A DNA stretch of 64,000 bases from Streptomyces sp. TP-A0874 (lineage in GTDB: Bacteria > Actinomycetota > Actinomycetes > Streptomycetales > Streptomycetaceae). The position numbers were made by a program, and so were the translations under genes. The stretch covers positions 81,222 through 145,221 of the forward strand of contig NZ_BBZK01000012.1 of assembly GCF_001748085.1 (NCBI RefSeq), in the 5' to 3' direction. Numbering within the stretch: the stretch's first letter is position 1; every line of letters starts with the position of its first letter. Below are positions 8,422 to 16,732 of this stretch, piece by piece. The notes beneath the pieces were generated by a model. The model made no database searches and had not been told where the DNA came from. It was given only the letters and a program-made list of their open reading frames with translations.

Positions 8422-9099
8422 TCAGCCGCCCTGGACCGGGCCGCCCTGCTCGATCTCGTCCGCGTGCTCGCCGGTCACCAGGTAGACCACCCGCTGGGCG
8501 ACCGAGACCGCGTGGTCGGCGAACCGCTCGTAGTAGCGGCCGAGCAGCGTGACGTCGACCGCCGTCTCGATGCCGTGCTGCCAGCGTTCGTCCATCAGGC
8601 GCCGGAAGAGGTCCCGGTGCAGCAGGTCGATGGCGTCGTCGTCCTGCTCCAGCTGGAGCGCCCGGTCGACGTCCTTGGTGATGATCACTTCACCGGCCTT
8701 CACCATCAGCCGCTGCGCCAGTTGCCCCATCTCCAGGATGGTGGCGTGCAGGTCCTGCGGTACGGCCGACTCCGGGAAGCGCCGCCTGGCGAGCTTGGCC
8801 ACATGCTGGGCGAGGTCCCCGGAACGCTCCAGGTCGGCGCTCATCCGCAGGCTGGTGACGACGGTCCGCAGGTCGGTGGCGACCGGCTGCTGCCGGGCCA
8901 GCAGGGTGATCGCCCGGTTCTCCAGCTCGCGCTGCAAGTCGTCGACCTTCTCGTCTCCCGCGATCACCCGTTCGGCGAGGTCGAGGTCGGCGTCGAGTAT
9001 GGCCGTCGTCGCGCGGCCGACGGCCGAGCCGACGAGCCGGGCCATCTCGACCAGATCGGCGCCGATCTGGTTCAGCTCCTCTTGGTATGCGTCCCGCAT
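8422..9099 (-). CDS. phoU: Phosphate signalling protein PhoU
   Basis: 225 residues made of two repeated three-helix PhoU domains; the metal-binding-type acidic motifs are visible in VIAGDEKVDDLQRELENRAI (first half) and DDDAIDLLHRDLFRRLMDE (second half). PhoU links the Pst phosphate transporter to the PhoR sensor and dampens the response when phosphate is plentiful. The frame is open to 9249, but homology begins at ATG 9099 (MRDAYQEELNQIGADLVEM). It is divergent from phoR-phoP, and PHO-box repeats lie in the shared region. This gene arrangement matches the Streptomyces coelicolor phoU-phoR-phoP locus. Confidence 0.96.
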   Translation of the reverse strand: MRDAYQEELNQIGADLVEMARLVGSAVGRATTAILDADLDLAERVIAGDEKVDDLQRELENRAITLLARQQPVATDLRTVVTSLRMSADLERSGDLAQHVAKLARRRFPESAVPQDLHATILEMGQLAQRLMVKAGEVIITKDVDRALQLEQDDDAIDLLHRDLFRRLMDERWQHGIETAVDVTLLGRYYERFADHAVSVAQRVVYLVTGEHADEIEQGGPVQGG

Positions 9100-9192
9100 G
9101 GTGTATCTTCCCTCGCTCTGTGCACCTGGCGGCACAAGGCGTGCCCTGATGCCCCACCGTGCGGGGCCCACGCGTCCGGCTCCGACATCCGG

Positions 9193-9232
9193 GGTGAACC
9201 CGTGCCGACCCCGGGGTGAACTCTCGGTGACG
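9193..9232. promoter_or_regulatory. PHO-box array (PhoP-binding direct repeats)
   Basis: Heptamers matching the complement of the Streptomyces PHO-box core (GTTCACC) occur at 9193-9199 (GGTGAAC), 9215-9221 (GGTGAAC) and 9226-9232 (GGTGACG). They keep exact 11-bp phasing, with a degenerate unit at 9204 filling the gap. PhoP binds such 11-bp direct repeats. The array lies between phoU and phoR, so it should control both directions. It reads as PHO boxes on the minus strand, pointing toward phoU. Confidence 0.82.
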
Positions 9233-9293
9233 AGTGTCGAAGACGACATCCCGGCCCATGGGAGGTCCTCGCCGACCTGCTTAGTCTTGACGT

Positions 9294-10751
9294 ATGGACG
9301 GAAGCGCGGCGATCGCCGCCGTGGCCGCGATCGCCGGAGCAGGCACCGGCGTGGCCGCCATGTTGGCGCTCCGCTGGAGCGAGCGGGAGCAGGCCGGGCA
9401 CCACCGTGCGGCCCGGCCGGCCCAGCCGGTGCTGCCGCCCGGCGTGGACACCGTGCTCTCGGTGCTCCGCTCCTCCGCCGTCGTCCTCGACGACAGCGAC
9501 GGGGTGGTCAAGGCGAGCTCGGCCGCGTACGCCCTCGGCCTGGTGCGCGGCGGCGAGCTGGCGGTCGAGCCGATGCTCAGGATGGCCCGCGAAACCCGCC
9601 GGGACGGGGAGATCCGCCAGGTCGAGCTGGAGCTCCCGCGGCGCGGTACCGGCCGGGGCGAGGAACTGGCCGTCTCGGCGCGGGTGGCCCCGCTCGGCTC
9701 CCGGCTGGTGCTGCTGCTGGTGGAGGACCTGACCGAGGCCCGCCGGATCGAGGCGGTCCGGCGGGACTTCGTGGCCAACGTCAGCCATGAGCTGAAGACC
9801 CCGGTGGGGGCGCTGTCGCTGCTCTCCGAGGCCGTCATGGACGCCTCCGACGACCCCGAGGCGGTCGACCGCTTCGCCCGGCGGATGCAGACCGAGGCCA
9901 CCCGGCTCACCAATCTCGTGCAGGAGCTGATCGACCTCTCCCGGGTGCAGAACGACGACCCCCTGGAGGACGCCGAGCCGGTCTCCGCGGACCAGCTGGT
10001 CGCCGAGGCGGTCGACCGCTGCCGGCAGCAGGCGGGCAACAAGCGCATCGCGATGGTCGCCGGCGGCACCGCCGGCCTGTACATCTGGGGGAACCGCGGC
10101 CAGCTGGCCGCCGCGCTCGGCAACCTCGTCGAGAACGCGGTCAACTACAGCCCGCCGCGGACCAGGGTCGGAATCGCCGTCCGGCGGGTGACCGGCCCCG
10201 GCGGCGACTTGATCGAGATCGCCGTCAGCGACCAGGGCATCGGCATCCCCGAGCGGGACCGGGAACGCGTCTTCGAGCGGTTCTACCGGGTCGATCCGGC
10301 CCGCTCCCGGGCCACCGGCGGCACCGGGCTCGGGCTCTCCATCGTCAAGCACGTCGCCGCCTCGCACGGCGGTGAGGTAACCGTCTGGAGCGCTGAGGGC
10401 CAGGGCTCCACCTTCACCCTGCGGCTTCCGGAGGCCGAGGGCGTCCGGAAGCGGGACAGCGGCCCGCCGTCCGACTCGGTGGGCCCGGACGGCTGCGACC
10501 ACCCGGCCGGACCGGCCGGCGCCGACGCGGCGGACCAGCCGCCCGCGACCGGTGGGCGAAATGCTCCGGAGCCCCTGGCCCACCCCGGTGGCCCGGACAC
10601 TCCCGCCCTCGCCGCCGGTTCCTCCGACCGTTCGGAGGAACCGGCGGGAATCCCTGTCGGCCCGGGCTCTCCGCCTCCGGAGACGCCCTCCACCAACCTT
10701 TCGGAACAAGCGCTCCGCGCCCCTGATACAGCCCCGGAGGTCCTTCCGTGA
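9294..10751 (+). CDS. phoR: Phosphate-responsive sensor histidine kinase PhoR
   Basis: 485 residues. One N-terminal membrane segment (residues about 5-26) is followed by a degenerate PAS-like region, the HisKA motif FVANVSHELKTPVGAL with phosphorylated His165, and a HATPase domain with N-box NLVENAVNYSPP, G1 DQGIGIP, F-box RVFERFYRVD and G2 GTGLGLSIVKHV. It phosphorylates PhoP under phosphate limitation. The last 95 or so residues after the kinase core are a low-complexity Pro/Ser/Glu tail, longer than usual, and that stretch encodes a 16-bp perfect hairpin. It overlaps phoP by 4 nt (GTGA). Confidence 0.95.
   Translation: MDGSAAIAAVAAIAGAGTGVAAMLALRWSEREQAGHHRAARPAQPVLPPGVDTVLSVLRSSAVVLDDSDGVVKASSAAYALGLVRGGELAVEPMLRMARETRRDGEIRQVELELPRRGTGRGEELAVSARVAPLGSRLVLLLVEDLTEARRIEAVRRDFVANVSHELKTPVGALSLLSEAVMDASDDPEAVDRFARRMQTEATRLTNLVQELIDLSRVQNDDPLEDAEPVSADQLVAEAVDRCRQQAGNKRIAMVAGGTAGLYIWGNRGQLAAALGNLVENAVNYSPPRTRVGIAVRRVTGPGGDLIEIAVSDQGIGIPERDRERVFERFYRVDPARSRATGGTGLGLSIVKHVAASHGGEVTVWSAEGQGSTFTLRLPEAEGVRKRDSGPPSDSVGPDGCDHPAGPAGADAADQPPATGGRNAPEPLAHPGGPDTPALAAGSSDRSEEPAGIPVGPGSPPPETPSTNLSEQALRAPDTAPEVLP
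10612..10647 (+). other. 16-bp perfect hairpin inside the 3' end of phoR
   Basis: CCGCCGGTTCCTCCGA (10612-10627) and its exact complement (10632-10647) are separated by only CCGT. It lies within the phoR reading frame, about 100 nt before the phoP start codon. As RNA it would be a very stable stem-loop and could tune read-through or transcript stability between the kinase and its regulator. No T-run follows. Confidence 0.75.
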
Positions 10752-11428
10752 CCCGAGTGCTCGTCGTCGAGGACGAGGAATCGTTCAGCGATGCCCTTTC
10801 GTACATGCTCCGCAAGGAGGGGTTCGAGGTCGCGATCGCGACCACCGGGCCGGACGGCCTGGAGGAGTACGACCGCAACGGCGCCGATCTCGTACTGCTC
10901 GACCTGATGCTGCCGGGCCTGCCCGGCACCGAGGTCTGCCGCCAGCTGCGGAACCGCTCCAACGTGCCGGTGATCATGGTGACCGCCAAGGACAGTGAGA
11001 TCGACAAGGTGGTCGGTCTGGAGATCGGCGCCGACGACTACGTGACCAAGCCCTTCTCCTCGCGCGAGTTGGTGGCCCGGATACGCGCGGTGCTGCGCCG
11101 CCGCGGGCAACCCGAGGAGACCGTCTCCACCGCGGTGGAGGCGGGTCCGGTGCGGATGGACATCGATCGCCATGTGGTGACGGTCGGCGGCACCAAGGTG
11201 GATCTGCCGCTCAAGGAGTTCGACCTGCTGGAGATCCTGCTGCGGAACGCGGGCCGGGTACTCACCCGGATGCAGCTCATCGACCGGGTCTGGGGAGCGG
11301 ACTACGTCGGCGACACCAAGACGCTCGACGTCCACATCAAACGGCTCCGGGCGAAGGTCGAGCCGGACCCGGGCGCCCCCCGTTACCTGGTCACCGTCCG
11401 CGGGCTCGGCTACAAGTTCGAACCCTGA
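10748..11428 (+). CDS. phoP: Response regulator PhoP (OmpR family)
   Basis: 226 residues. The receiver domain has the acidic pair ED (9-10), phosphoacceptor Asp52 in VLLDLMLPGLPG, the conserved Thr/Ala switch in VIMVTAKDSEID, and Lys in YVTKPFSSRELVARI. The C-terminal winged-helix domain contains LPLKEFDLLEILLRNAGRVLTRMQLIDRVWG and the recognition segment TKTLDVHIKRLRAKVE. It activates phosphate-scavenging genes and, in Streptomyces, represses many antibiotic genes when phosphate is low. Start GTG 10748 overlaps phoR by 4 nt, and a strong terminator follows. Confidence 0.97.
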   Translation: MTRVLVVEDEESFSDALSYMLRKEGFEVAIATTGPDGLEEYDRNGADLVLLDLMLPGLPGTEVCRQLRNRSNVPVIMVTAKDSEIDKVVGLEIGADDYVTKPFSSRELVARIRAVLRRRGQPEETVSTAVEAGPVRMDIDRHVVTVGGTKVDLPLKEFDLLEILLRNAGRVLTRMQLIDRVWGADYVGDTKTLDVHIKRLRAKVEPDPGAPRYLVTVRGLGYKFEP

Positions 11429-11451
11429 TCCCGGCACCGGCTCCGCCCGGT

Positions 11452-11500
11452 ACGGGGGCGGCCCCCGGAACGCCGTCAGCGTTCCGGGGGCCGCCCCCGT
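11452..11500. terminator. Bidirectional terminator after phoP
   Basis: A perfect 21-bp inverted repeat (11452-11472 with 11480-11500) with the 7-nt loop CCGTCAG lies between the phoP stop and the end of the convergent lipoprotein gene. Nearly all pairs are G-C. This is one of the strongest hairpins in the window. Confidence 0.9.
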
Positions 11501-11533
11501 CGTCAACCGCCGCTCACCGGGAGCGGCCGCCGG

Positions 11534-12205
11534 TCACTCGTCCGCGGCGTCCCCGCTGTCGGAGCCGGCCTTCTCCTCGTCGGACTTCTCCGCGTCCGCC
11601 TTGTCGGAGCCGGCCTTGTCGGAGCCGGACTTCTCGGAGCCGGCGGAGGCCGAGCTCGACGGCGAGGGCGCGCTGCTCGGCCCGAACTTCTCGTAGTAGT
11701 GGGTCGCCGGGACGACGAAGACCGTCATCTTGATGGCCCCGGTCCTGCTGAGCCGGAAGACGACCTGCTGGGTGTCGCCGTCCTCGCCGACCTTGCCGCT
11801 GTCCTCCAGGATCGCGGAGGCGTTGCCCTCACCGCCGAGCAGCACGGAGCCCCCGGCCGGCACGGTCACCGGACCGGAGCCCTTGGCCGGCGAGAGCACG
11901 ACCGACGAGCCGGTGCCGGGCACGGACACCGACTCCAGGGTCTGGTCCTTCCGGCTCTGGTTGAAGATCCGGGCACTCACCGAGGCCGGTCCGCCGGGGC
12001 CGTCGGCCTCCGTGATCAGCACCGCGTTGTGGATCTGGATGTCGTCGATCGTCGTCGCGGCGTTGTCCGGCTTGACCTGGAGGGTCTCGGCGTCGAACCC
12101 AGCGGCGCAACCGGTGAGCGCGACGAGCGACAGCGCGGCGGCGGCTACGAGGGCACCACGTCGAAGGCTCGGGGTACCCCCGGCCGGAGGTTGGGGCAGG
12201 CTCAC
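11534..12205 (-). CDS. Secreted lipoprotein, DUF461/PCu(A)C-like
   Basis: 223 residues with an N-terminal signal peptide ending in a lipobox (SLVALTGC, Cys about residue 33), so it is lipid-anchored outside the membrane. The central part (residues 50-170) is a beta-rich immunoglobulin-like domain with the segments IQIHNAVLITEADGPGGPASVSARIFN and VTVPAGGSVLLGGEG, as in the actinobacterial DUF461 family related to copper chaperones, although the Met/His copper ligands are not evident. The C-terminal 45 residues are a charged Ser/Ala/Asp/Glu/Lys repeat tail (GSDKAGSDKADAEKS), probably a flexible linker. It is convergent with phoP across a shared terminator. Confidence 0.85.
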   Translation of the reverse strand: MSLPQPPAGGTPSLRRGALVAAAALSLVALTGCAAGFDAETLQVKPDNAATTIDDIQIHNAVLITEADGPGGPASVSARIFNQSRKDQTLESVSVPGTGSSVVLSPAKGSGPVTVPAGGSVLLGGEGNASAILEDSGKVGEDGDTQQVVFRLSRTGAIKMTVFVVPATHYYEKFGPSSAPSPSSSASAGSEKSGSDKAGSDKADAEKSDEEKAGSDSGDAADE

Positions 12206-12969
12206 GGCGGCGGCATCTCCTAGTACGGACTACGGCGGCCGAACGGCTCACGCCCGGACGCGGATGGACAGCTGGGGTTCGGACACGGCCCGTCCCCGTG
12301 TATCAGCGGCCTTAGATTACCCAGCCGCCGTTTCCGCTCCGCACCCGACCCGCACCCTACGGCCCGGCCGCCCCGGGAACGCTGCCGAAGCCGCTGACGG
12401 CGGCGGGTGCCTGCGCGGCGGCGGCGCAGCCGGACAGCGGGGTGGTCGGACGCCGGAGGCGGCGGCGGTGTGCCGTACGTCACCCGCGCCGCCGGGGAGT
12501 GAAGTGCTGCCCGGCCAGGACTCGCTGACCGGTCGTTCCGCAGCGCGCGGTTGCGGTCGCGCCGCGGGCACGCTGCGGAGAAAAACGGGCGGCGGGTCGC
12601 CGTGGCTGGTAATCGGAGGGGAATGCCCGTGCGTTGGGAATTCGATCAGTCGCCTGTTTGATCGAATTCAGGAAAACTCCCCGAAGTGAGTGCGCCCGGT
12701 GTCGAACGGAGTAGCGCAAGTCACTTCTTGGATTCCGGCAAACCGGGACGTTCGGTTGCTTCGGAGGGGTGGTGAGGCTCTCTGTGGCGCATCTTTCACT
12801 TCACCCCCACAGCCCCTCCGACCTGCGAATACCTGCTGGAAGCGGGGCCGCGCAGCATGTACCGCCCGTGGTTGTCAACCCCCGAGAACCGCCCTGACCT
12901 GCGAAAACACCATTCAGAACGGTCCGTTCCCGTGTTACTCTGGATAGCCACGGAAGGGGTACCTGTCAC
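12206..12969. other. Long intergenic region upstream of carD
   Basis: 764 bp without a supportable gene; frames on both strands here have poor codon bias and no recognisable product. It contains an 11-bp perfect inverted repeat at 12638-12669 and the carD promoter region. GTGTTACTCTGGATAGC (about 12931-12948) is a plausible -10 area, and GGAAGGGG is the carD ribosome site. Confidence 0.6.
12638..12669. repeat. 11-bp perfect inverted repeat
   Basis: GAATTCGATCA (12638-12648) and TGATCGAATTC (12659-12669) flank a 10-nt spacer. It is noticeably AT-rich for this genome and stands alone in the carD upstream region, about 300 bp before the carD start. It could be an operator or the terminator of an unidentified small transcript. 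Confidence 0.55.
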
Positions 12970-13452
12970 ATGACGTTCAAGGTTGGCGACACCGTGGTCT
13001 ATCCCCATCACGGGGCCGCGCTGATCGAAGCCATCGAAACTCGCCAGATCAAAGGCGTGGACAAGACCTACTTGGTGCTGAAGGTCGCGCAAGGCGATCT
13101 GACCGTTCGAGTGCCCGCGGACAATGCGGAGTTCGTCGGCGTTCGCGATGTGGTCGGGCAAGAGGGACTGGACCGGGTCTTCGAGGTGCTGCGTGCACCG
13201 TATGCCGAAGAGCCGACCAACTGGTCCCGCCGCTACAAGGCGAATCTCGAGAAGCTCGCCTCCGGCGATGTGATCAAGGTGGCGGAGGTCGTCCGCGACC
13301 TGTGGCGCCGTGAGCGCGAACGCGGACTCTCCGCGGGTGAGAAGCGCATGCTCGCCAAGGCCCGCCAGATCCTGGTGAGCGAACTCGCTCTGGCGGAGAA
13401 CACCAACGAGGACAAGGCCGAGGCTCTGCTCGACGAGGTTCTCGCGTCCTGA
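12970..13452 (+). CDS. carD: CarD-family RNA polymerase-binding transcription factor
   Basis: 160 residues. The N-terminal RNA polymerase interaction domain starts MTFKVGDTVVYPHHGAALIE and continues through KTYLVLKVAQGDLTVRVPADN. The C-terminal helical domain contains the basic/aromatic patch ANLEKLASGDVIKVAEVVRDLWRR with the Trp that inserts at the upstream edge of the promoter bubble in mycobacterial CarD. CarD stabilises open complexes at rRNA and other promoters and is essential in mycobacteria. It is followed by a hairpin terminator, then ispD. Confidence 0.96.
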   Translation: MTFKVGDTVVYPHHGAALIEAIETRQIKGVDKTYLVLKVAQGDLTVRVPADNAEFVGVRDVVGQEGLDRVFEVLRAPYAEEPTNWSRRYKANLEKLASGDVIKVAEVVRDLWRRERERGLSAGEKRMLAKARQILVSELALAENTNEDKAEALLDEVLAS

Positions 13453-13508
13453 TCTGAGATCCGGACCTCCGACAGCCTTTCCGAGCGCCCGGTGAGCAGA
13501 TTTTCGCG

Positions 13509-13536
13509 GTGGCCCGGCGTCGTATCGCCGGGCCAC
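13509..13536 (+). terminator. Terminator after carD
   Basis: GTGGCCCGGCG (13509-13519) pairs perfectly with CGCCGGGCCAC (13526-13536) across a 6-nt loop, 57 nt after the carD stop. AGATTTT precedes it. No gene is supported between it and ispD. Confidence 0.7.
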
Positions 13537-13772
13537 TGGCGTGGCGGGTTGGAGAGGACTCGACCCGGGCTCGCCCGGGTGGGCCGGCATGGCTGTTCGA
13601 GTCCGGACTGCCCGCCGGAACACGGGTGCTTGCCGGCCGGCGGGTGGCTTGGGAATGCTGTTGGCGTGCCGGGCCCGGGCAGCTCGCTCGGCCGGTTGTC
13701 ACGGAAGGGACCGGTCGGGGCGTCGCGCCCGGCACGCTGTGGCCCATACCCATCCCGGTCGAGGAAACAAAC

Positions 13773-14561
13773 CTGAACGCCAACGCAGCTCCGCAGTCCC
13801 GGGCGTCCGTGTCGACGCCCGAAAGTCCCGGCGACGTGACCGCGGCGGTCATCCCCGCGGCGGGCCGAGGGGTCCGGCTGGGTCCGGGCACCCCCAAGGC
13901 GCTCCGCGCCCTGAACGGTGTGCCCATGCTGGTGCACGCGGTCCGGGCGATGGCCCGTTCGCGGGACGTCTCCCTCGTCGTGGTGGTCGCTCCGCCGGAC
14001 GGCGCACAGGAGGCGCGCACGCTCCTGGACGACCACGCGCGACCCGATTCGACCGAACTGGTGGTCGTGCCCGGCGGCGGCACCCGACAGGAGTCGGTGC
14101 GGCTCGGCCTGGCCGCGCTGCCGCCGGAGGTCACCGTGGTGCTGGTGCACGACGCGGCCCGGCCGCTGGTCCCGGTGGAGACCGTGGAGACGGTCGCCGC
14201 CGCGGTCCGCGGCGGCGCCCCCGCCGTGGTGCCGGCGCTGCCGCTGGCCGACACCGTCAAGCAGGTGGAGCCCCGGGCCGGCGGCGGGCCGGAGCCCGTG
14301 GTGGCCACCCCCGACCGCGCCGCGCTGCGGGCGGTGCAGACCCCGCAGGGCTTCGACCGGGCCACGTTGGAGAAGGCGCACCGGACGGTCGCCCTGGAAG
14401 GCGAGGGCGTGACCGACGACGCCGGTATGGTCGAGCGGCTGGGCCTGCCGGTGGTGGTGGTGCCCGGGCACGAGGAGGCGTTCAAGGTGACCCGTCCGCT
14501 GGACCTCGTGCTGGCCGAGGCCGTACTCGATCGTCGGAGGGCTACCGATGGCTTCGCCTGA
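13773..14561 (+). CDS. ispD: 2-C-methyl-D-erythritol 4-phosphate cytidylyltransferase
   Basis: About 262 residues. IspD couples CTP to methylerythritol phosphate in the non-mevalonate isoprenoid pathway. The CTP-binding loop AVIPAAGRGVRLGPGTPKALRALNG is near the N terminus, followed by VLVHDAARPLVPVETVE and the C-terminal TPQGFDRATLEKAH and DDAGMVERLG segments. The start is uncertain: no ATG fits. CTG 13773 has a well-placed GAGGAAAC, while GTG 13809 and GTG 13836 have poor ribosome sites. I use CTG on the strength of the ribosome site. It overlaps ispF by 14 nt. Confidence 0.9.
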   Translation: MNANAAPQSRASVSTPESPGDVTAAVIPAAGRGVRLGPGTPKALRALNGVPMLVHAVRAMARSRDVSLVVVVAPPDGAQEARTLLDDHARPDSTELVVVPGGGTRQESVRLGLAALPPEVTVVLVHDAARPLVPVETVETVAAAVRGGAPAVVPALPLADTVKQVEPRAGGGPEPVVATPDRAALRAVQTPQGFDRATLEKAHRTVALEGEGVTDDAGMVERLGLPVVVVPGHEEAFKVTRPLDLVLAEAVLDRRRATDGFA

Positions 14562-15111
14562 CCGCGACAACGGGGGACCGGCCGCCCGGTCCGCCGGGAT
14601 GATCGGATTCCCGCTGCCGCAGGTGGGCATCGGCACCGACGTGCACGCCTTCGAGAAGGGGCGGGAGCTGTGGTGCGCGGGCCTGCGCTGGGAGGAGCCG
14701 GGCGGCGGCGTCCCCATCGGGCTGGCCGGCCACTCCGACGGCGATGTCGCCGCACACGCCGCCTGTGACGCGCTGTTCTCGGCGGCCGGTCTGGGCGACC
14801 TCGGGGAGCACTTCGGGACCGGACGGCCCGAGTGGGCCGGCGCTTCCGGCGTGACGCTGCTGACCGAGGCGGCGCGGATCGTGCGGGCGTCCGGTTTCGA
14901 CATCGGCAACGTGGCCATCCAGGTGATCGGGGTCCGTCCGAAGATCGGCGGACGGCGTGCCGAGGCGCAGCGGGTGCTGTCGGAAGCGGTCGGCGCACCG
15001 GTCTCCGTCTCCGGCACCACCACCGACGGGCTGGGGCTGACCGGGCGCGGGGAGGGGCTGGCGGCCACCGCCACGGCCCTGGTCGTGCCCGGGGGCGTCG
15101 TCACTCCTTGA
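14548..15111 (+). CDS. ispF: 2-C-methyl-D-erythritol 2,4-cyclodiphosphate synthase
   Basis: 187 residues. IspF cyclises CDP-methylerythritol phosphate with loss of CMP. Metal-binding and catalytic motifs are visible: GIGTDVHAF (Asp and His ligands), GLAGHSDGDVAAHAACDAL (third metal ligand His), FGTGRPEWAGASG, the RPKIGGRRAEAQ segment and TTTDGLGLTGRGEG (substrate Thr). There is a longer than usual N-terminal lead of about 25 residues, and the start could instead be the Met at residue 18. It overlaps ispD, so the two successive pathway steps are translationally coupled. Confidence 0.95.
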   Translation: MASPDRDNGGPAARSAGMIGFPLPQVGIGTDVHAFEKGRELWCAGLRWEEPGGGVPIGLAGHSDGDVAAHAACDALFSAAGLGDLGEHFGTGRPEWAGASGVTLLTEAARIVRASGFDIGNVAIQVIGVRPKIGGRRAEAQRVLSEAVGAPVSVSGTTTDGLGLTGRGEGLAATATALVVPGGVVTP

Positions 15112-15221
15112 GGACTGTGCCGTAATCGCGCCCGGCCGCCGGAGGGAGCGGTGTGCGGGGACACGGGACGGCTGCGGGAGACCGGGGCGTACGGCGGCGT
15201 CGGAGTCAGTACCCTGGTCCC

Positions 15222-16619
15222 GTGACTATTCGGCTGTACGACACCAGCGCCCGGCAGATCCGCGACTTCGCCCCGCTGACGCCGGGCTGTGTCTCGATCT
15301 ACCTCTGTGGCGCGACCGTGCAGGCCGCCCCGCACATCGGACACATCCGATCGGGACTCAACTTCGACATCATGCGCCGCTGGTTCGCCTACCGCGGCTA
15401 CGAGGTGACGTTCGTCCGCAACGTCACCGACATCGATGACAAGATCATCGCGAAGGAGGCGGAGAGCGGCGAGCCGTGGTGGTCGATCGGCTACCGCAAC
15501 GAGGGCGCCTTCAACGCCGCCTATGACGCCCTCGGTTGCCTCCGGCCGACCTACGAGCCCCGCGCCACCGGCCACATCCCCGAGATGATCGAGATGATGC
15601 GGGGGCTCATCGAGCGCGGGCACGCCTATCCGGCCGACGGCAACGTCTACTTCGACGTCCACTCCTTCCCGGAGTACCTCGCCCTGTCCAACCAGGAGCT
15701 GGACAACCTCCTCCAGCCCTCCGGCGAGGGGGAGACCGGCAAGCGGGACCCGCGCGACTTCGCCATGTGGAAGGCGGTCAAGCCCGGGGAGCCGAGCTGG
15801 GAGACGCCCTGGGGGCCGGGTCGGCCCGGCTGGCACCTGGAGTGCTCCGCGATGGCCCACAAGTACCTCGGCAGCGCCTTCGACATCCACGGCGGCGGCG
15901 TGGACCTGGTCTTCCCGCACCACGAGAACGAGATCGCCCAGAGCCGGGCCTTCGGCGACGACTTCGCCGCCTACTGGGTGCACAACGCCTGGGTGACGAT
16001 GAGCGGCGAGAAGATGAGCAAGTCACTCGGCAACTCGGTGCTCATCTCGGAGATGGTGGCGCGCTGGCGCCCCGTCGTACTCCGCTACTACCTCGGCACC
16101 CCGCACTACCGGTCGACGATCGAGTACAGCGAGGAGGCGCTGCGGGAGGCGGAGTCCGCCTTCGGGCGGATCGAGGGCTTCGTGCAGCGGGTCACCGAGC
16201 TGGCCGGGGTGACGGAGCCCGCGCCCGAGGTGCCGCCGGCCTTCGCCGAGGCGATGGACGACGACCTCGGGGTGCCGCAGGCGCTCGCCGTCCTGCACAC
16301 CACCGTCCGGCAGGGCAACTCCGCACTCACCGCGGACGACAAGGAGGCGGCCGTCGCCCGGCTGGCCGAGGTGCGGGCGATGCTCGGCGTGCTCGGCCTC
16401 GACCCGCTGGACCCCCGGTGGAGCGGCGCGGGAGAGCAGAGCGAGGAACTGCACGACGTGGTCGACTCCCTGGTCCGCCTGGTGCTGGAGCAGCGCCAGG
16501 CGGCGCGGGCCCGCAAGGACTACGCCACGGCGGATGCCATCCGCGACCGGCTCCAGCGGTCCGGGCTCCTCATCGAGGACACCCCGTCCGGGCCGCGATG
16601 GGAGATCGGCCCGCACTGA
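15222..16619 (+). CDS. cysS: Cysteinyl-tRNA synthetase
   Basis: 465 residues, class I aminoacyl-tRNA synthetase. The zinc-site Cys and HIGH motif read YLCGATVQAAPHIGHIRSG, the second zinc ligands are in GWHLECSAMAHKYLG and DLVFPHHENEIAQS, and the KMSKS loop is GEKMSKSLGNS. The C-terminal helical domain is complete (ARKDYATADAIRDRLQRSGL). GTG 15222 is chosen because homology begins at MTIRLYDTSARQIRDF; an upstream in-frame extension to 15153 is not conserved in character. The rlmB gene follows after about 110 bp. Confidence 0.97.
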   Translation: MTIRLYDTSARQIRDFAPLTPGCVSIYLCGATVQAAPHIGHIRSGLNFDIMRRWFAYRGYEVTFVRNVTDIDDKIIAKEAESGEPWWSIGYRNEGAFNAAYDALGCLRPTYEPRATGHIPEMIEMMRGLIERGHAYPADGNVYFDVHSFPEYLALSNQELDNLLQPSGEGETGKRDPRDFAMWKAVKPGEPSWETPWGPGRPGWHLECSAMAHKYLGSAFDIHGGGVDLVFPHHENEIAQSRAFGDDFAAYWVHNAWVTMSGEKMSKSLGNSVLISEMVARWRPVVLRYYLGTPHYRSTIEYSEEALREAESAFGRIEGFVQRVTELAGVTEPAPEVPPAFAEAMDDDLGVPQALAVLHTTVRQGNSALTADDKEAAVARLAEVRAMLGVLGLDPLDPRWSGAGEQSEELHDVVDSLVRLVLEQRQAARARKDYATADAIRDRLQRSGLLIEDTPSGPRWEIGPH

Positions 16620-16661
16620 CGGTCCGCCGACCGCCGGCGAGCACAGCAGTTCAGTTCCATA

Positions 16662-16685
16662 CAAGTTACGCAGCAAGTTACGCAG
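16662..16685. repeat. 12-bp perfect tandem repeat upstream of rlmB
   Basis: CAAGTTACGCAG occurs twice head to tail (16662-16673 and 16674-16685), about 50 bp before the rlmB start. It could be a paired activator site or a slippage duplication. Confidence 0.7.
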
Positions 16686-16732
16686 CCAGTACCGCCGAGC
16701 AGCAGCCGGCGGGCAGAGAAGTCAGGTGACCC

